From the NCBI GenBank assembly GCA_012798275.1, contig JAAZNO010000046.1, positions 1-9,968 of the forward strand: DNA of 9,968 nt. Direction: 5' to 3'. The position numbers and the translations under genes were made by a program. Of the stretch, positions 1-5,526 are shown one piece after another; the first letter of the stretch is position 1, and each line of letters begins with the position of its first letter. The DNA is from Chloroflexota bacterium (GTDB lineage: Bacteria; Chloroflexota; Anaerolineae; B4-G1; SLSP01). The notes below the pieces were generated by a model. The model searched no databases. It worked only from the letters and a program-made list of their open reading frames with translations, and was not told the origin of the DNA.

Positions 1-72
1 ATCCAGCTGGCCCGCGACCTTGGCGTAGACACCCCCGTCATGCGCGCTTACCTTCAGGAGGCGCAGCCATGA
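1..72 (+). CDS. C-terminal tail of an upstream gene (5' end outside window)
   Basis: Frame 1 is open from the first base to a TGA at 70-72 and encodes 23 residues ending in ARDLGVDTPVMRAYLQEAQP. The stop overlaps the next start codon in an ATGA, the usual arrangement of co-translated genes, which supports this frame being real. The tail resembles residues 101-118 of the following protein: LARDLGVDTPVMRAY here against LAQDYGADSPAVRVY there, 8 of 18 aligned positions identical. The upstream gene is therefore probably a paralogue of the next gene's helical domain. Nothing more can be said about its function from 23 residues. Confidence 0.7.
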   Translation: MQLARDLGVDTPVMRAYLQEAQP

Positions 73-968
73 AAGCGTCGTGGGTCTGGCTCGCCGTGGG
101 GGTGGCGTTAGGACTCGCCGCCGGGTTGATCTACACCTGGGGAATCCAGCCAGTCGAGTTCTACGACACCTATCCGCCCCTGATGCGCGAGGACTTCCGC
201 GCCGACTGGATCCGCATGACGGCGCTGGCATACGCCTACGACGGCGACCTCGAACGGGCGCACTTGCGGTTGCAGCGCCTGGCGCCCGAGGAAATCCGCC
301 AAGAGCTGCTCCAAACCCTCGATGCCGCCGTCGCTTCGGGCCGTCCCCTCTCGGCGCTCCAACGCCTGGCCACGCTCGCCCAGGACTACGGCGCTGACAG
401 TCCCGCCGTGCGCGTCTACGCCGGCGAAGAGACCGTGATCCTGCTCTCCACACCCACGCGCGCGCCGACCAGCCCCCCCCTTTCAACCACTATGCCTTCC
501 CCCACCGCTACCGCCACGGCCACGCCTCTCACCGTCACGACGACCCCGACGTTGCCGCCGATCCCGCACGTCATCCTGCCGACCCCCACACCGCTGCCGC
601 CGCCGTATCGCATCAGCCAGACGATCGAATCCTGCCTGCCAGAACCGCGCCTCGCCATCTCCCTGACCGCCAGCGTCACCGTGACCGTCCGCGGGCGTGA
701 ACAGCGTCAGACCATTGGCTTGCCCGGCAAAGAGCTCTGGCTTCTGGGAACGGACGACGCTGATCACGCCTTCACCGGCTTGCGTCCGGCCCAGGGGCTG
801 GGCTATGCCGATTTCAGCGTCGAGCCCGAGCACTCCTACAATCTCTACATCGGGACGCCCACCGGCGCACCTGTTGCCACGCTCAAAACCGCAGCCTGCA
901 CGGGCACTGGCGAAGGCGACCGATGGCAATCGTGGCTGATTATCCTCCAGGCCACGGGCAGCCCGTAA
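69..968 (+). CDS. Single-pass membrane protein with Thr/Pro linker and C-terminal extracytoplasmic domain
   Basis: The 299-residue protein is not assigned to a named family. Residues 4-22 form an N-terminal membrane anchor after a single Lys. Residues 35-118 look helical, with a short motif PPLMREDFRADWIRMTALAYA and a helix-turn pattern that suggests a small tetratricopeptide-like or all-helical domain. Residues 127-180 are a low-complexity Thr/Pro/Ala linker. Residues 181-299 form a probably beta-rich domain with two cysteines (189 and 277) that could make a disulfide outside the membrane. The start at 69 has an AGGAGG at 56-61 with a 7-base spacer and overlaps the previous stop by ATGA, so the gene is the distal member of an operon. 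The helical part resembles the tail of the upstream gene. A surface or envelope role is inferred from topology only. Confidence 0.85.
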   Translation: MKASWVWLAVGVALGLAAGLIYTWGIQPVEFYDTYPPLMREDFRADWIRMTALAYAYDGDLERAHLRLQRLAPEEIRQELLQTLDAAVASGRPLSALQRLATLAQDYGADSPAVRVYAGEETVILLSTPTRAPTSPPLSTTMPSPTATATATPLTVTTTPTLPPIPHVILPTPTPLPPPYRISQTIESCLPEPRLAISLTASVTVTVRGREQRQTIGLPGKELWLLGTDDADHAFTGLRPAQGLGYADFSVEPEHSYNLYIGTPTGAPVATLKTAACTGTGEGDRWQSWLIILQATGSP

Positions 969-975
969 ACTCGAA

Positions 976-1004
976 TTGCATCGCTGCGAACATTGGATTA
1001 TAAT
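976..1004 (+). promoter_or_regulatory. Sigma70-type promoter for the YtxH-like gene
   Basis: A TTGCAT at 976-981 is followed, after exactly 17 bases, by a perfect TATAAT at 999-1004. The motif lies in the only noncoding gap before the gene at 1043, so the small gene can be transcribed independently of the operon upstream. Expected transcription start is near 1011, leaving a leader of about 30 bases that contains the ribosome binding site at 1031-1036. Confidence 0.7.
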
Positions 1005-1042
1005 GACAGTATTCAACCAGCAAACCTAAAAGGAGGCACAGA

Positions 1043-1279
1043 ATGCGTAAAGCGCTTTCATTCGTGGCAGGCTTGATGATCGGCATCGTCACCGGCGGCA
1101 GTCTGGCGTTACTGCTCACTCCCACTCCAGGGCCGGAGCTCCAACGCCGGGCGCAAGAATACGTCCAGCGGCTCATCGAAGAGGGGAAGGCCGCTGCCGA
1201 AGCGCGTCGGGCGGAGATGGAGACCCAGCTGGAGGCTTTCAAGCAAGGGAAGCCCTTGGGAACGGGCGCCCCACAATAA
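1043..1279 (+). CDS. YtxH-like small membrane protein
   Basis: The 78-residue protein has the layout of the YtxH family. A Gly-rich membrane segment at residues 7-27 (GLMIGIVTGGSLALLLTPTPG) matches the family's pattern of a glycine-zipper helix ending in a short Pro/Gly turn. It is followed by a long charged amphipathic helix at residues 31-70, rich in Arg, Glu and Ala. YtxH proteins are known from general-stress regulons in Bacillus, but their biochemical function is unclear; a role in the envelope or as a membrane scaffold is inference. The start has a strong AGGAGG at 1031-1036 with a 6-base spacer, and its own promoter is at 976-1004. The gene is monocistronic and ends in the convergent terminator at 1321-1352. 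Confidence 0.82.
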   Translation: MRKALSFVAGLMIGIVTGGSLALLLTPTPGPELQRRAQEYVQRLIEEGKAAAEARRAEMETQLEAFKQGKPLGTGAPQ

Positions 1280-1320
1280 CCCCCGCCGGCTCCCCCACCA
1301 GCTTCTTCACTGCCAAAACG

Positions 1321-1352
1321 AACACGGCAGGCTCTTTCAGCCTGCCGCGTTT
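1321..1352. terminator. Bidirectional intrinsic terminator between convergent genes
   Basis: A 9-bp perfect stem, CGGCAGGCT at 1325-1333 and AGCCTGCCG at 1339-1347, closes a 5-base loop. After one mismatch (1324/1348) the stem extends through 1320-1323 and 1349-1352. On the plus strand it is followed by a short T-containing run (GTTTCATTC). On the minus strand it is followed by TGTTCGTTTTGG. The plus gene ends at 1279 and the minus gene at 1375, so one hairpin can serve both. The T tracts are modest. Confidence 0.7.
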
Positions 1353-1374
1353 CATTCAAAACTGTCCTACGGCG

Positions 1375-2100
1375 TCAGGAGCTCGCTGCCTCGACCAACG
1401 CCGCGAACAACGCCGCCATCGCCGGATCGCTCCGCACCAACGCCTCGGGATGCCACTGCACGCCGATGCAGAAGGGATAATCCGCCAGTTCCACAGCCTC
1501 GATCACGCCGTCGGGAGCGCGACCCACGACGCGCAGACCGGCGCCCGGTGTCTGAATGCTCTGGTGATGGGCGCTGTTCACCGCAAAAGTGACGCCGCCC
1601 AAAATTCGCACCAATGCGCTGTCGGCCTCCAGCGTCACGGGGTGGATGCTTTGATCCAATGAGCGGCTCATCAGGAAGGCGTGGTCCAACGCGCCGGGGA
1701 CTTGCGCTGCGAGGTCTTGATACAGCGTGCCTCCCAGCGCCACATTGAGCACCTGAATTCCGCGGCAGATGGCGAAAATCGGCTTCCGCATTTCCAATGC
1801 GGCGCGAATCAAGCCCAGCTCCGACGTGTCCCGCGTCTCATCCACGCCCCCCAACCATGCCTCAGGGGGCTGCCCATACTGGCGCGGATGGAGATCCTCG
1901 CCACCGGAGAGCAGCAGCCCCTCGAGGCGTCCCAGCAACGCCGTCCAATCGGCTTCCGCCAGCATGGGGGGCAGGATCACCGGAGCGCCACCAGCCTGGT
2001 GTACCGCGTGGACGTAGGTCTCGCCCACAGAATACATCGGGCTATGAACCAAACGGGCGGAAGTGTCCTTCCGCCCTGTAATGCCGATAATGGGTCGCAT
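1375..2100 (-). CDS. Peptidase C26 / gamma-glutamyl-gamma-aminobutyrate hydrolase-like protein
   Basis: The 241-residue protein is a class I glutamine amidotransferase-fold hydrolase of the peptidase C26 (PuuD-like) family. These enzymes release glutamate from gamma-glutamyl compounds in the cytoplasm; PuuD acts on gamma-glutamyl-GABA in putrescine breakdown. Seen here: the N-terminal family signature RPIIGITGR, the strand-turn LLLSGGEDLHPRQYG (residues 62-76), the nucleophile elbow FAICRGIQVLNV with Cys112, NSAHHQSI (175-182), and VQWHPEA with His217 and Glu219 completing the triad. Length is normal for the family. No other putrescine gene is nearby, so the substrate is unknown and I give no symbol. 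The start is 14 bases after the rplS stop with only a weak ribosome binding site, which suggests co-transcription with rplS. Confidence 0.9.
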   Translation of the reverse strand: MRPIIGITGRKDTSARLVHSPMYSVGETYVHAVHQAGGAPVILPPMLAEADWTALLGRLEGLLLSGGEDLHPRQYGQPPEAWLGGVDETRDTSELGLIRAALEMRKPIFAICRGIQVLNVALGGTLYQDLAAQVPGALDHAFLMSRSLDQSIHPVTLEADSALVRILGGVTFAVNSAHHQSIQTPGAGLRVVGRAPDGVIEAVELADYPFCIGVQWHPEALVRSDPAMAALFAALVEAASS

Positions 2101-2114
2101 GACTACCGACAGTG

Positions 2115-2465
2115 CTATCTGCGATCTTCCTTTAAGCGCGCAGCCTTGCCCCGCCGGTTGCGCAGGAAGTACAGCTGCGCGCGACGCACCTTGGCGTGTC
2201 GCAACACTTCTACTTTCTCCAGGCGCGGGGAATGCAGCAAGAAAGTACGCTCAACCCCAATCCCGTTGGAAGCGATACGGCGCACCGTGAAATTAGCGTT
2301 CGCGCCGCCCTTGCGCAGACGAATTATCGTCCCCTGAAAGGGCTGCACCCGTTCACGCCCACCTTCAACAATCCGCACATGTACTTTGACGGTATCGCCA
2401 GGCCGCAATTCTGGAATAGCCGGATTCGGCTGCAACTGGCGTTCGAGTGATTCAACCAGATTCAT
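2115..2465 (-). CDS. rplS: 50S ribosomal protein L19
   Basis: The 116-residue product is ribosomal protein L19, which sits at the interface of the large and small subunits. Recognisable L19 elements are [18 protein letters not shown] near the N terminus, [53 protein letters not shown], and the basic end [16 protein letters not shown]. The start is set at the ATG at 2465: it has GGGGAG at 2474-2479 with an 8-base spacer. A longer reading from a TTG at 2483 would add six residues and place that ribosome binding site inside the coding sequence. The gene has its own promoter at 2515-2542 and is followed closely by the C26-family hydrolase. The usual rpsP-rimM-trmD neighbours of rplS are absent here. 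Confidence 0.96.
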   Translation of the reverse strand: MNLVESLERQLQPNPAIPELRPGDTVKVHVRIVEGGRERVQPFQGTIIRLRKGGANANFTVRRIASNGIGVERTFLLHSPRLEKVEVLRHAKVRRAQLYFLRNRRGKAARLKEDRR

Positions 2466-2486
2466 GTTACTTTCTCCCCACAAAAT

Positions 2487-2504
2487 TGCCGCCCGAAGCC
2501 GGCA
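2487..2504 (-). promoter_or_regulatory. UUCG-capped hairpin in the rplS leader
   Basis: In the rplS transcript the leader can fold into a short stem, UGCCG pairing with CGGCA, continuing past one G/G mismatch to a C-G pair that closes a UUCG tetraloop. It lies between the promoter and the ribosome binding site, ending about 8 bases upstream of GGGGAG. UUCG loops are unusually stable. Leader structures regulating L19 are known in other phyla, but this one does not visibly match them; it may simply protect the 5' end or be a site of autoregulation. Confidence 0.4.
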
Positions 2505-2514
2505 GCGAGAGCAG

Positions 2515-2542
2515 ATTATACCACAGAGCTTAAGAAAGGCAA
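2515..2542 (-). promoter_or_regulatory. Sigma70-type promoter for rplS
   Basis: Read on the minus strand, TTGCCT (2542-2537) is followed by a 16-base spacer and a perfect TATAAT (2520-2515). The motif starts 11 bases downstream of the stop codon of the preceding LysM gene, in the only gap before rplS. Predicted transcription begins near 2508, giving a leader of about 43 bases. No terminator is visible after the LysM gene, so read-through may add to this promoter. Confidence 0.7.
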
Positions 2543-2552
2543 CGCGCCCCGG

Positions 2553-3509
2553 CTATTTGACGCGCACCCGCCAGCCGGCCTGCAGATAATCCGCATCCCG
2601 TGGCAGCCCCCGGCTGTCCCACAAATGCCCGTTCCACTCCCAAAACTGCGTCCGACTCAACCCGTGACGTGAGATAATCCCCCATACCGTGTCGTTGGCG
2701 CTCACAGTGATATAAACCGGCTGCGGCAGAATCATCCCCGGCTCCTCCGGCATCGCTAGCGACACCGTCGCGGGCTGACACCGCACCGTTGCCGTCTGCA
2801 AAATCGGCCACAGGGCCTTTTCGGCCAACGCTGCGTGATAGACGCTGAAAAAATCCACGCCGTGCCGCATCACCGCCTCGATCCAGGGAATGAGATCCTC
2901 AGGCAGGAAAGGCGTCTCGGCCTGCCGGGAGAATTGCGGCGAGAGCACCGGGTAGATCTCCGGTGTGCGGCCCCACATCAGGCTCAGTTCGGGCAAGGCC
3001 TGATACACCTCGAAATCCAGCATGTCATCTGCCGTGCCACCCCAGATCGGGAAACACAGCGGCATCCACCCTCCCTGGCACAGCGGCGCGAGGACTTCCA
3101 GGGCGGCGCGATCGGGCAAATGCGCGGGCGGCGGCGTCGCAACTAGCAGGCGCGGCGCGGGCACCTCGGCCTGGCGCAACGCCTCCACCAGGGGCTGCAA
3201 TTGCCGCCCGGTCAACAACGCCGCGCCCAGGTACAGGATCACCGCTTCATAGCCCAGTTCCAGAGACTGCACTATCGTCCAGACGGCCTCTTCCGGCGCG
3301 CGATCGGTGACGTGCAACCAGGCCAGGGGGCTGAATCCCAGGGAACGGATGCGCCCGATCAATCCCCGCGCAGATTCGGGGAAATAATGCGGCCCATGGC
3401 CCACCTTCGCCAGCAGATGTGAGCCTTCGATCCTGGTCGCCATTTCCACAGCGCGCTGCAGATCATACGAGTGGGCCAGCCAGATGCCCTTGCCACACAG
3501 ACCTTCCAT
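2553..3509 (-). CDS. Putative TIM-barrel (glycosidase-like) protein with C-terminal LysM domain
   Basis: The 318-residue protein ends in a clear LysM domain at residues 265-318 (VYITVSANDTVWGIISRHGL, then FWEWNGHLWD, then YLQAGWRVRV). LysM domains bind N-acetylglucosamine-containing glycans such as peptidoglycan. Residues 7-240 alternate strand and helix in a way that suggests a TIM barrel: KGIWLAHSYDLQRAV, HLLAKVGHG, FSPLAWLHV, YEAVILYLG, RLLVATPPP, WMPLCFPIWGG, and GVDFFSVYHAALAEKAL. This resembles glycoside-hydrolase-like barrels, but I cannot point to catalytic residues, so enzyme activity is unproven. No signal peptide or membrane segment is present, which is odd for a wall-binding protein. 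The ATG start is supported by AGAGGA at 3518-3523 with an 8-base spacer. The gene is downstream of an intrinsic terminator and so needs its own promoter, which I could not identify. Confidence 0.75.
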   Translation of the reverse strand: MEGLCGKGIWLAHSYDLQRAVEMATRIEGSHLLAKVGHGPHYFPESARGLIGRIRSLGFSPLAWLHVTDRAPEEAVWTIVQSLELGYEAVILYLGAALLTGRQLQPLVEALRQAEVPAPRLLVATPPPAHLPDRAALEVLAPLCQGGWMPLCFPIWGGTADDMLDFEVYQALPELSLMWGRTPEIYPVLSPQFSRQAETPFLPEDLIPWIEAVMRHGVDFFSVYHAALAEKALWPILQTATVRCQPATVSLAMPEEPGMILPQPVYITVSANDTVWGIISRHGLSRTQFWEWNGHLWDSRGLPRDADYLQAGWRVRVK

Positions 3510-3629
3510 ACCTGTTTTCCTCTACCTTTACCTTTCCATTGGGCCTTTTCCCGCCAGTACGTCCCGTTCCGGCGTCGCCGCCAGGAGAGGGCACCCAGCG
3601 CCACGGCCCACGGCAACCCGGTAATCATC
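3510..3629 (-). other. Intergenic stretch upstream of the LysM gene
   Basis: This 120-base gap lies between the terminator of the upstream gene and the LysM gene. It holds the LysM gene's ribosome binding site (AGAGGA at 3518-3523). I found no convincing -35/-10 pair. An open frame from an ATG at 3628 reads through it as a short hydrophobic segment followed by a run of Arg and Lys, but it has no ribosome binding site and runs into the LysM gene out of frame. Confidence 0.5.
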
Positions 3630-3666
3630 AAAAACGGGACACGGCGCAAGGCATCCCCGTGTCCCG
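3630..3666 (-). terminator. Intrinsic terminator of the sorting-signal protein gene
   Basis: A perfect 10-bp stem, CGGGACACGG at 3635-3644 and CCGTGTCCCG at 3657-3666, encloses a 12-base loop. On the minus strand it is followed directly by TTTTT (3634-3630). It lies about 20 bases past the stop of the gene at 3686. Orientation, stem strength and T run all fit a rho-independent terminator acting on minus-strand transcription. Confidence 0.85.
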
Positions 3667-3685
3667 AAATTCAAGACCGACTGAT

Positions 3686-4312
3686 TCAGGCGCGGCGCAA
3701 CTTCCGGGCGAAGATCAACAAGGCAGCCAGCAATCCCGCGGCGACAATGAGCAACACCTCTCCCAGGCCCGTGTCCGGGGTCGCGCTGGGGCCCGAGGTT
3801 GCGGCGGAGGGCGTCGCCGTTGGACGGGTCGTTCCCGCCGTGCGCGGGGTAGCCGTGGCGCGCGGGCTGACCGTAGCCGTACCACCAGGAGCCGGCGTGC
3901 CGGCCGATTCCCCGCCGACGGCGCCCGTTTCGGAGGGCGGCGTGGGGGTGCTGGTAGCGCGAATGACGGGCGTCGGCGTTGCCGTCGGTTCCACTTTCGG
4001 CGTCGCCGTCGCCGTCGGAGTGGAGGTCGGCTGCGCCTCCACCGTCTGCGTCTGCTGCATGGCAATCAGCACCGCTTCATTGGTGGCCATGATGCGGTCG
4101 TTTTCAGCCGCTTGTTGCGCTGTCTGACGGGGATTGATGATCATCGCCCATACCACAAACGCGGCAATGGCCAGTAGCAGCAAACCGCCTAACACGGCCA
4201 CGCCGATCAAGAAAGTGTGATTTTTCTTTTCTCCGCCCTCTTCTTCGGGGGTCTCTTCCTCAGCATCCATGAAGACGTCGTCGCCGAAAGTGTCCCGCAG
4301 GTCATCAGCCAT
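3686..4312 (-). CDS. Thr/Pro-rich membrane-anchored protein with sortase-like C-terminal signal
   Basis: The 208-residue protein has no assigned family. Residues 1-29 are strongly acidic and cytoplasmic by charge. Residues 33-59 form a membrane helix. Residues 60-92 are Gln/Ala-rich and probably helical (PRQTAQQAAENDRIMATNEA). Residues 93-177 are a low-complexity Thr/Pro/Ala stalk. The C terminus is TPDTG (178-182), a hydrophobic helix (185-202) and RKLRR, the three-part layout of a sortase sorting signal with TPDTG in place of LPXTG. The start at 4312 is chosen because GAGGAG lies at 4319-4324 with a 6-base spacer; upstream codons in the same frame look noncoding. The gene has a possible promoter at 4429-4457 and a strong terminator. 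A surface stalk role is inferred. No sortase gene is in the window. Confidence 0.82.
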   Translation of the reverse strand: MADDLRDTFGDDVFMDAEEETPEEEGGEKKNHTFLIGVAVLGGLLLLAIAAFVVWAMIINPRQTAQQAAENDRIMATNEAVLIAMQQTQTVEAQPTSTPTATATPKVEPTATPTPVIRATSTPTPPSETGAVGGESAGTPAPGGTATVSPRATATPRTAGTTRPTATPSAATSGPSATPDTGLGEVLLIVAAGLLAALLIFARKLRRA

Positions 4313-4318
4313 GGCTCT

Positions 4319-4324
4319 CTCCTC
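4319..4324 (-). promoter_or_regulatory. Ribosome binding site fixing the start at 4312
   Basis: GAGGAG on the minus strand sits 6 bases upstream of the ATG at 4312. It rules out the longer in-frame reading that would begin near 4420, whose extra residues (Cys-, Trp- and Arg-containing) do not resemble the acidic protein that follows. Confidence 0.75.
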
Positions 4325-4381
4325 GGAAAATGCGTAATCCGCAAGTGATCTTCTCTGAAAATAGAACCCGTGCCAAGGTGC

Positions 4382-4457
4382 GCCGGTGCCCACCGGCCAC
4401 AAACCTCGATAACAACACACGCAGCATTACTATACCACAAAGACAAAAAACTCATAA
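4382..4457 (-). promoter_or_regulatory. Possible promoter and leader hairpin upstream of the sorting-signal gene
   Basis: On the minus strand a weak TTATGA (4457-4452), overlapping the stop codon of the upstream gene, is followed after 17 bases by TATAGT (4434-4429). The spacer is T-rich. The resulting leader of about 110 bases contains a 6-bp hairpin (4382-4387 with 4392-4397, GCCGGT/ACCGGC, 4-base loop). No intrinsic terminator is visible after the upstream gene, so read-through from it is also possible. The -35 match is poor. Confidence 0.35.
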
Positions 4458-5525
4458 CAACAATTCCAGATTTGCATACGGAATCAACACCGTCTCGCCT
4501 TCAAAATCCACTTTGACGCAAGGGCGACGCGCTCCGGTCTCCAGCAAGACAAACCCAGGCGGGATATCCACCACCACTCCTGACATTCCCATATAGGGCG
4601 CACGCAACGCCCGCACCCGACTGCCCAACGTCAAAGGCGTGTTCCGGTCCACCACCGTCCCGTTTTGGGCAGGCATGGGCACCGCCACATAGGGACGTTC
4701 CACATCCCCCAGCCGCGACCACGCCGGGCGATGGAGATCGGGCATACGCCCGCTCAACGCCGCTTCGCGTCCCTCCAGCGAGCGCAGCAGCTTGAAGATC
4801 GCTTCAGACATGCTCACCTTGCCCACGCCGTCTGTCGCCACGACCGGGAAGGGCATTTCCATCAGCCGCGGCATGAGTTGGGGCGAGACTCCTCCCACGA
4901 TCATACCGCCTATCTGCATTTCCGCAGCCTGTTCCAGGGCCTCCTCGTCGCAACTGCTGCCGCCCACGACGACAGCGCCCTGCAAGGAAGCATCCAATTT
5001 CTTGGCCCGCAGGGACTGATGCGCCCCGCGCACCGCGACCCGCAGCACCCCGAAAACTTCTTTCCCGTTCCCCCAAACCCCTTGAATGAGAGCGCCCCAG
5101 GCTTGAATGACCGCGCCCTCACCGGGCAGGACCCGCGCCACTATCCCCGGCACGAGCGCGTTGAGCTGCACCGGCCGGGATGGCGCTTCCAACAACAGCC
5201 GGCCACGCCCGGATCCCGTCACCGTTCCGGCGAAGGGAGCACGGCACGCGCGCCCGCCCAGACCGCCTCGTGAGGCAAGCACGGCGCCTTCTGCCACCGC
5301 ATCGCCCACCGCCACTTCCAGATAGGGGGAGAGCTTTTTGGGCGGCACCGCCAGCTCGCGGCTCACGTTGATGATCGCGAACTGCGGCGGGGGCGTGTAT
5401 TCGGCCACCAACTGAAAGGTTTCCACATTATCCCGCTCCCGCACCAATACTTTGCCGGGTTGCGGCAATTGCCGGACCACCTCAATGCGCGTCAACGGAT
5501 TGACAATGCTGAAAGGCAAGATCAT
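4452..5525 (-). CDS. Conserved-looking protein with lipoyl-like hairpin and C-terminal KOW/SH3-like domain, partner of the MutL-like gene
   Basis: The 357-residue protein is not assigned to a named family. Residues 65-115 read like a biotinyl/lipoyl-type beta sandwich: VAVGDAVAEGAVLA, then RAPFAGTVTGSGRGRLLLE. There is no modifiable Lys at the hairpin, as in the lipoyl-like domains of RnfC and HlyD-type proteins. Residues 130-245 contain alternating strands and helices with Gly-rich turns (VVVGGSSCDEEALEQAAEMQ, GGMIVGGVSPQLMPRLME). Residues 300-357 resemble a KOW/SH3-like barrel (GSRVRALRAPYMGMSGVVVD, then VKVDFEGETVLIPYANLELL). The start is at 5525, one base after the MutL-like stop (TGAGATG), with a G run at 5531-5536 as a weak ribosome binding site, so translational coupling is likely. 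A longer in-frame reading to 5792 overlaps the MutL-like gene and looks noncoding. No membrane segment is visible. Confidence 0.82.
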   Translation of the reverse strand: MILPFSIVNPLTRIEVVRQLPQPGKVLVRERDNVETFQLVAEYTPPPQFAIINVSRELAVPPKKLSPYLEVAVGDAVAEGAVLASRGGLGGRACRAPFAGTVTGSGRGRLLLEAPSRPVQLNALVPGIVARVLPGEGAVIQAWGALIQGVWGNGKEVFGVLRVAVRGAHQSLRAKKLDASLQGAVVVGGSSCDEEALEQAAEMQIGGMIVGGVSPQLMPRLMEMPFPVVATDGVGKVSMSEAIFKLLRSLEGREAALSGRMPDLHRPAWSRLGDVERPYVAVPMPAQNGTVVDRNTPLTLGSRVRALRAPYMGMSGVVVDIPPGFVLLETGARRPCVKVDFEGETVLIPYANLELLL

Positions 5526-5526
5526 C

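Noticed and set aside
954..966. Small hairpin ACGGG/CCCGT at the end of the first membrane protein gene
   Set aside because: Only 5 bp with a 3-base loop inside the coding end and no T run, so it is not a convincing terminator.
3510..3628. Possible small membrane protein beginning at the ATG at 3628
   Set aside because: There is no ribosome binding site (the terminator T run precedes it), and the frame continues into the LysM gene as noncoding sequence. Kept only as a possible trace of a frameshift.
3770..4060. Repetitive GTCGCCGTCGCCGTCGG-type DNA that could be read as a satellite or CRISPR-like repeat
   Set aside because: It is codon-level repetition of Thr, Ala and Pro in a stalk region; there are no regular spacers and the units are not of constant length.
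3419..4177. 252-codon plus-strand open frame rich in Arg and Gly
   Set aside because: It lies opposite the LysM start, the terminator and the Thr/Pro stalk gene; its Arg/Gly runs are the complement of the low-complexity Thr/Pro codons.
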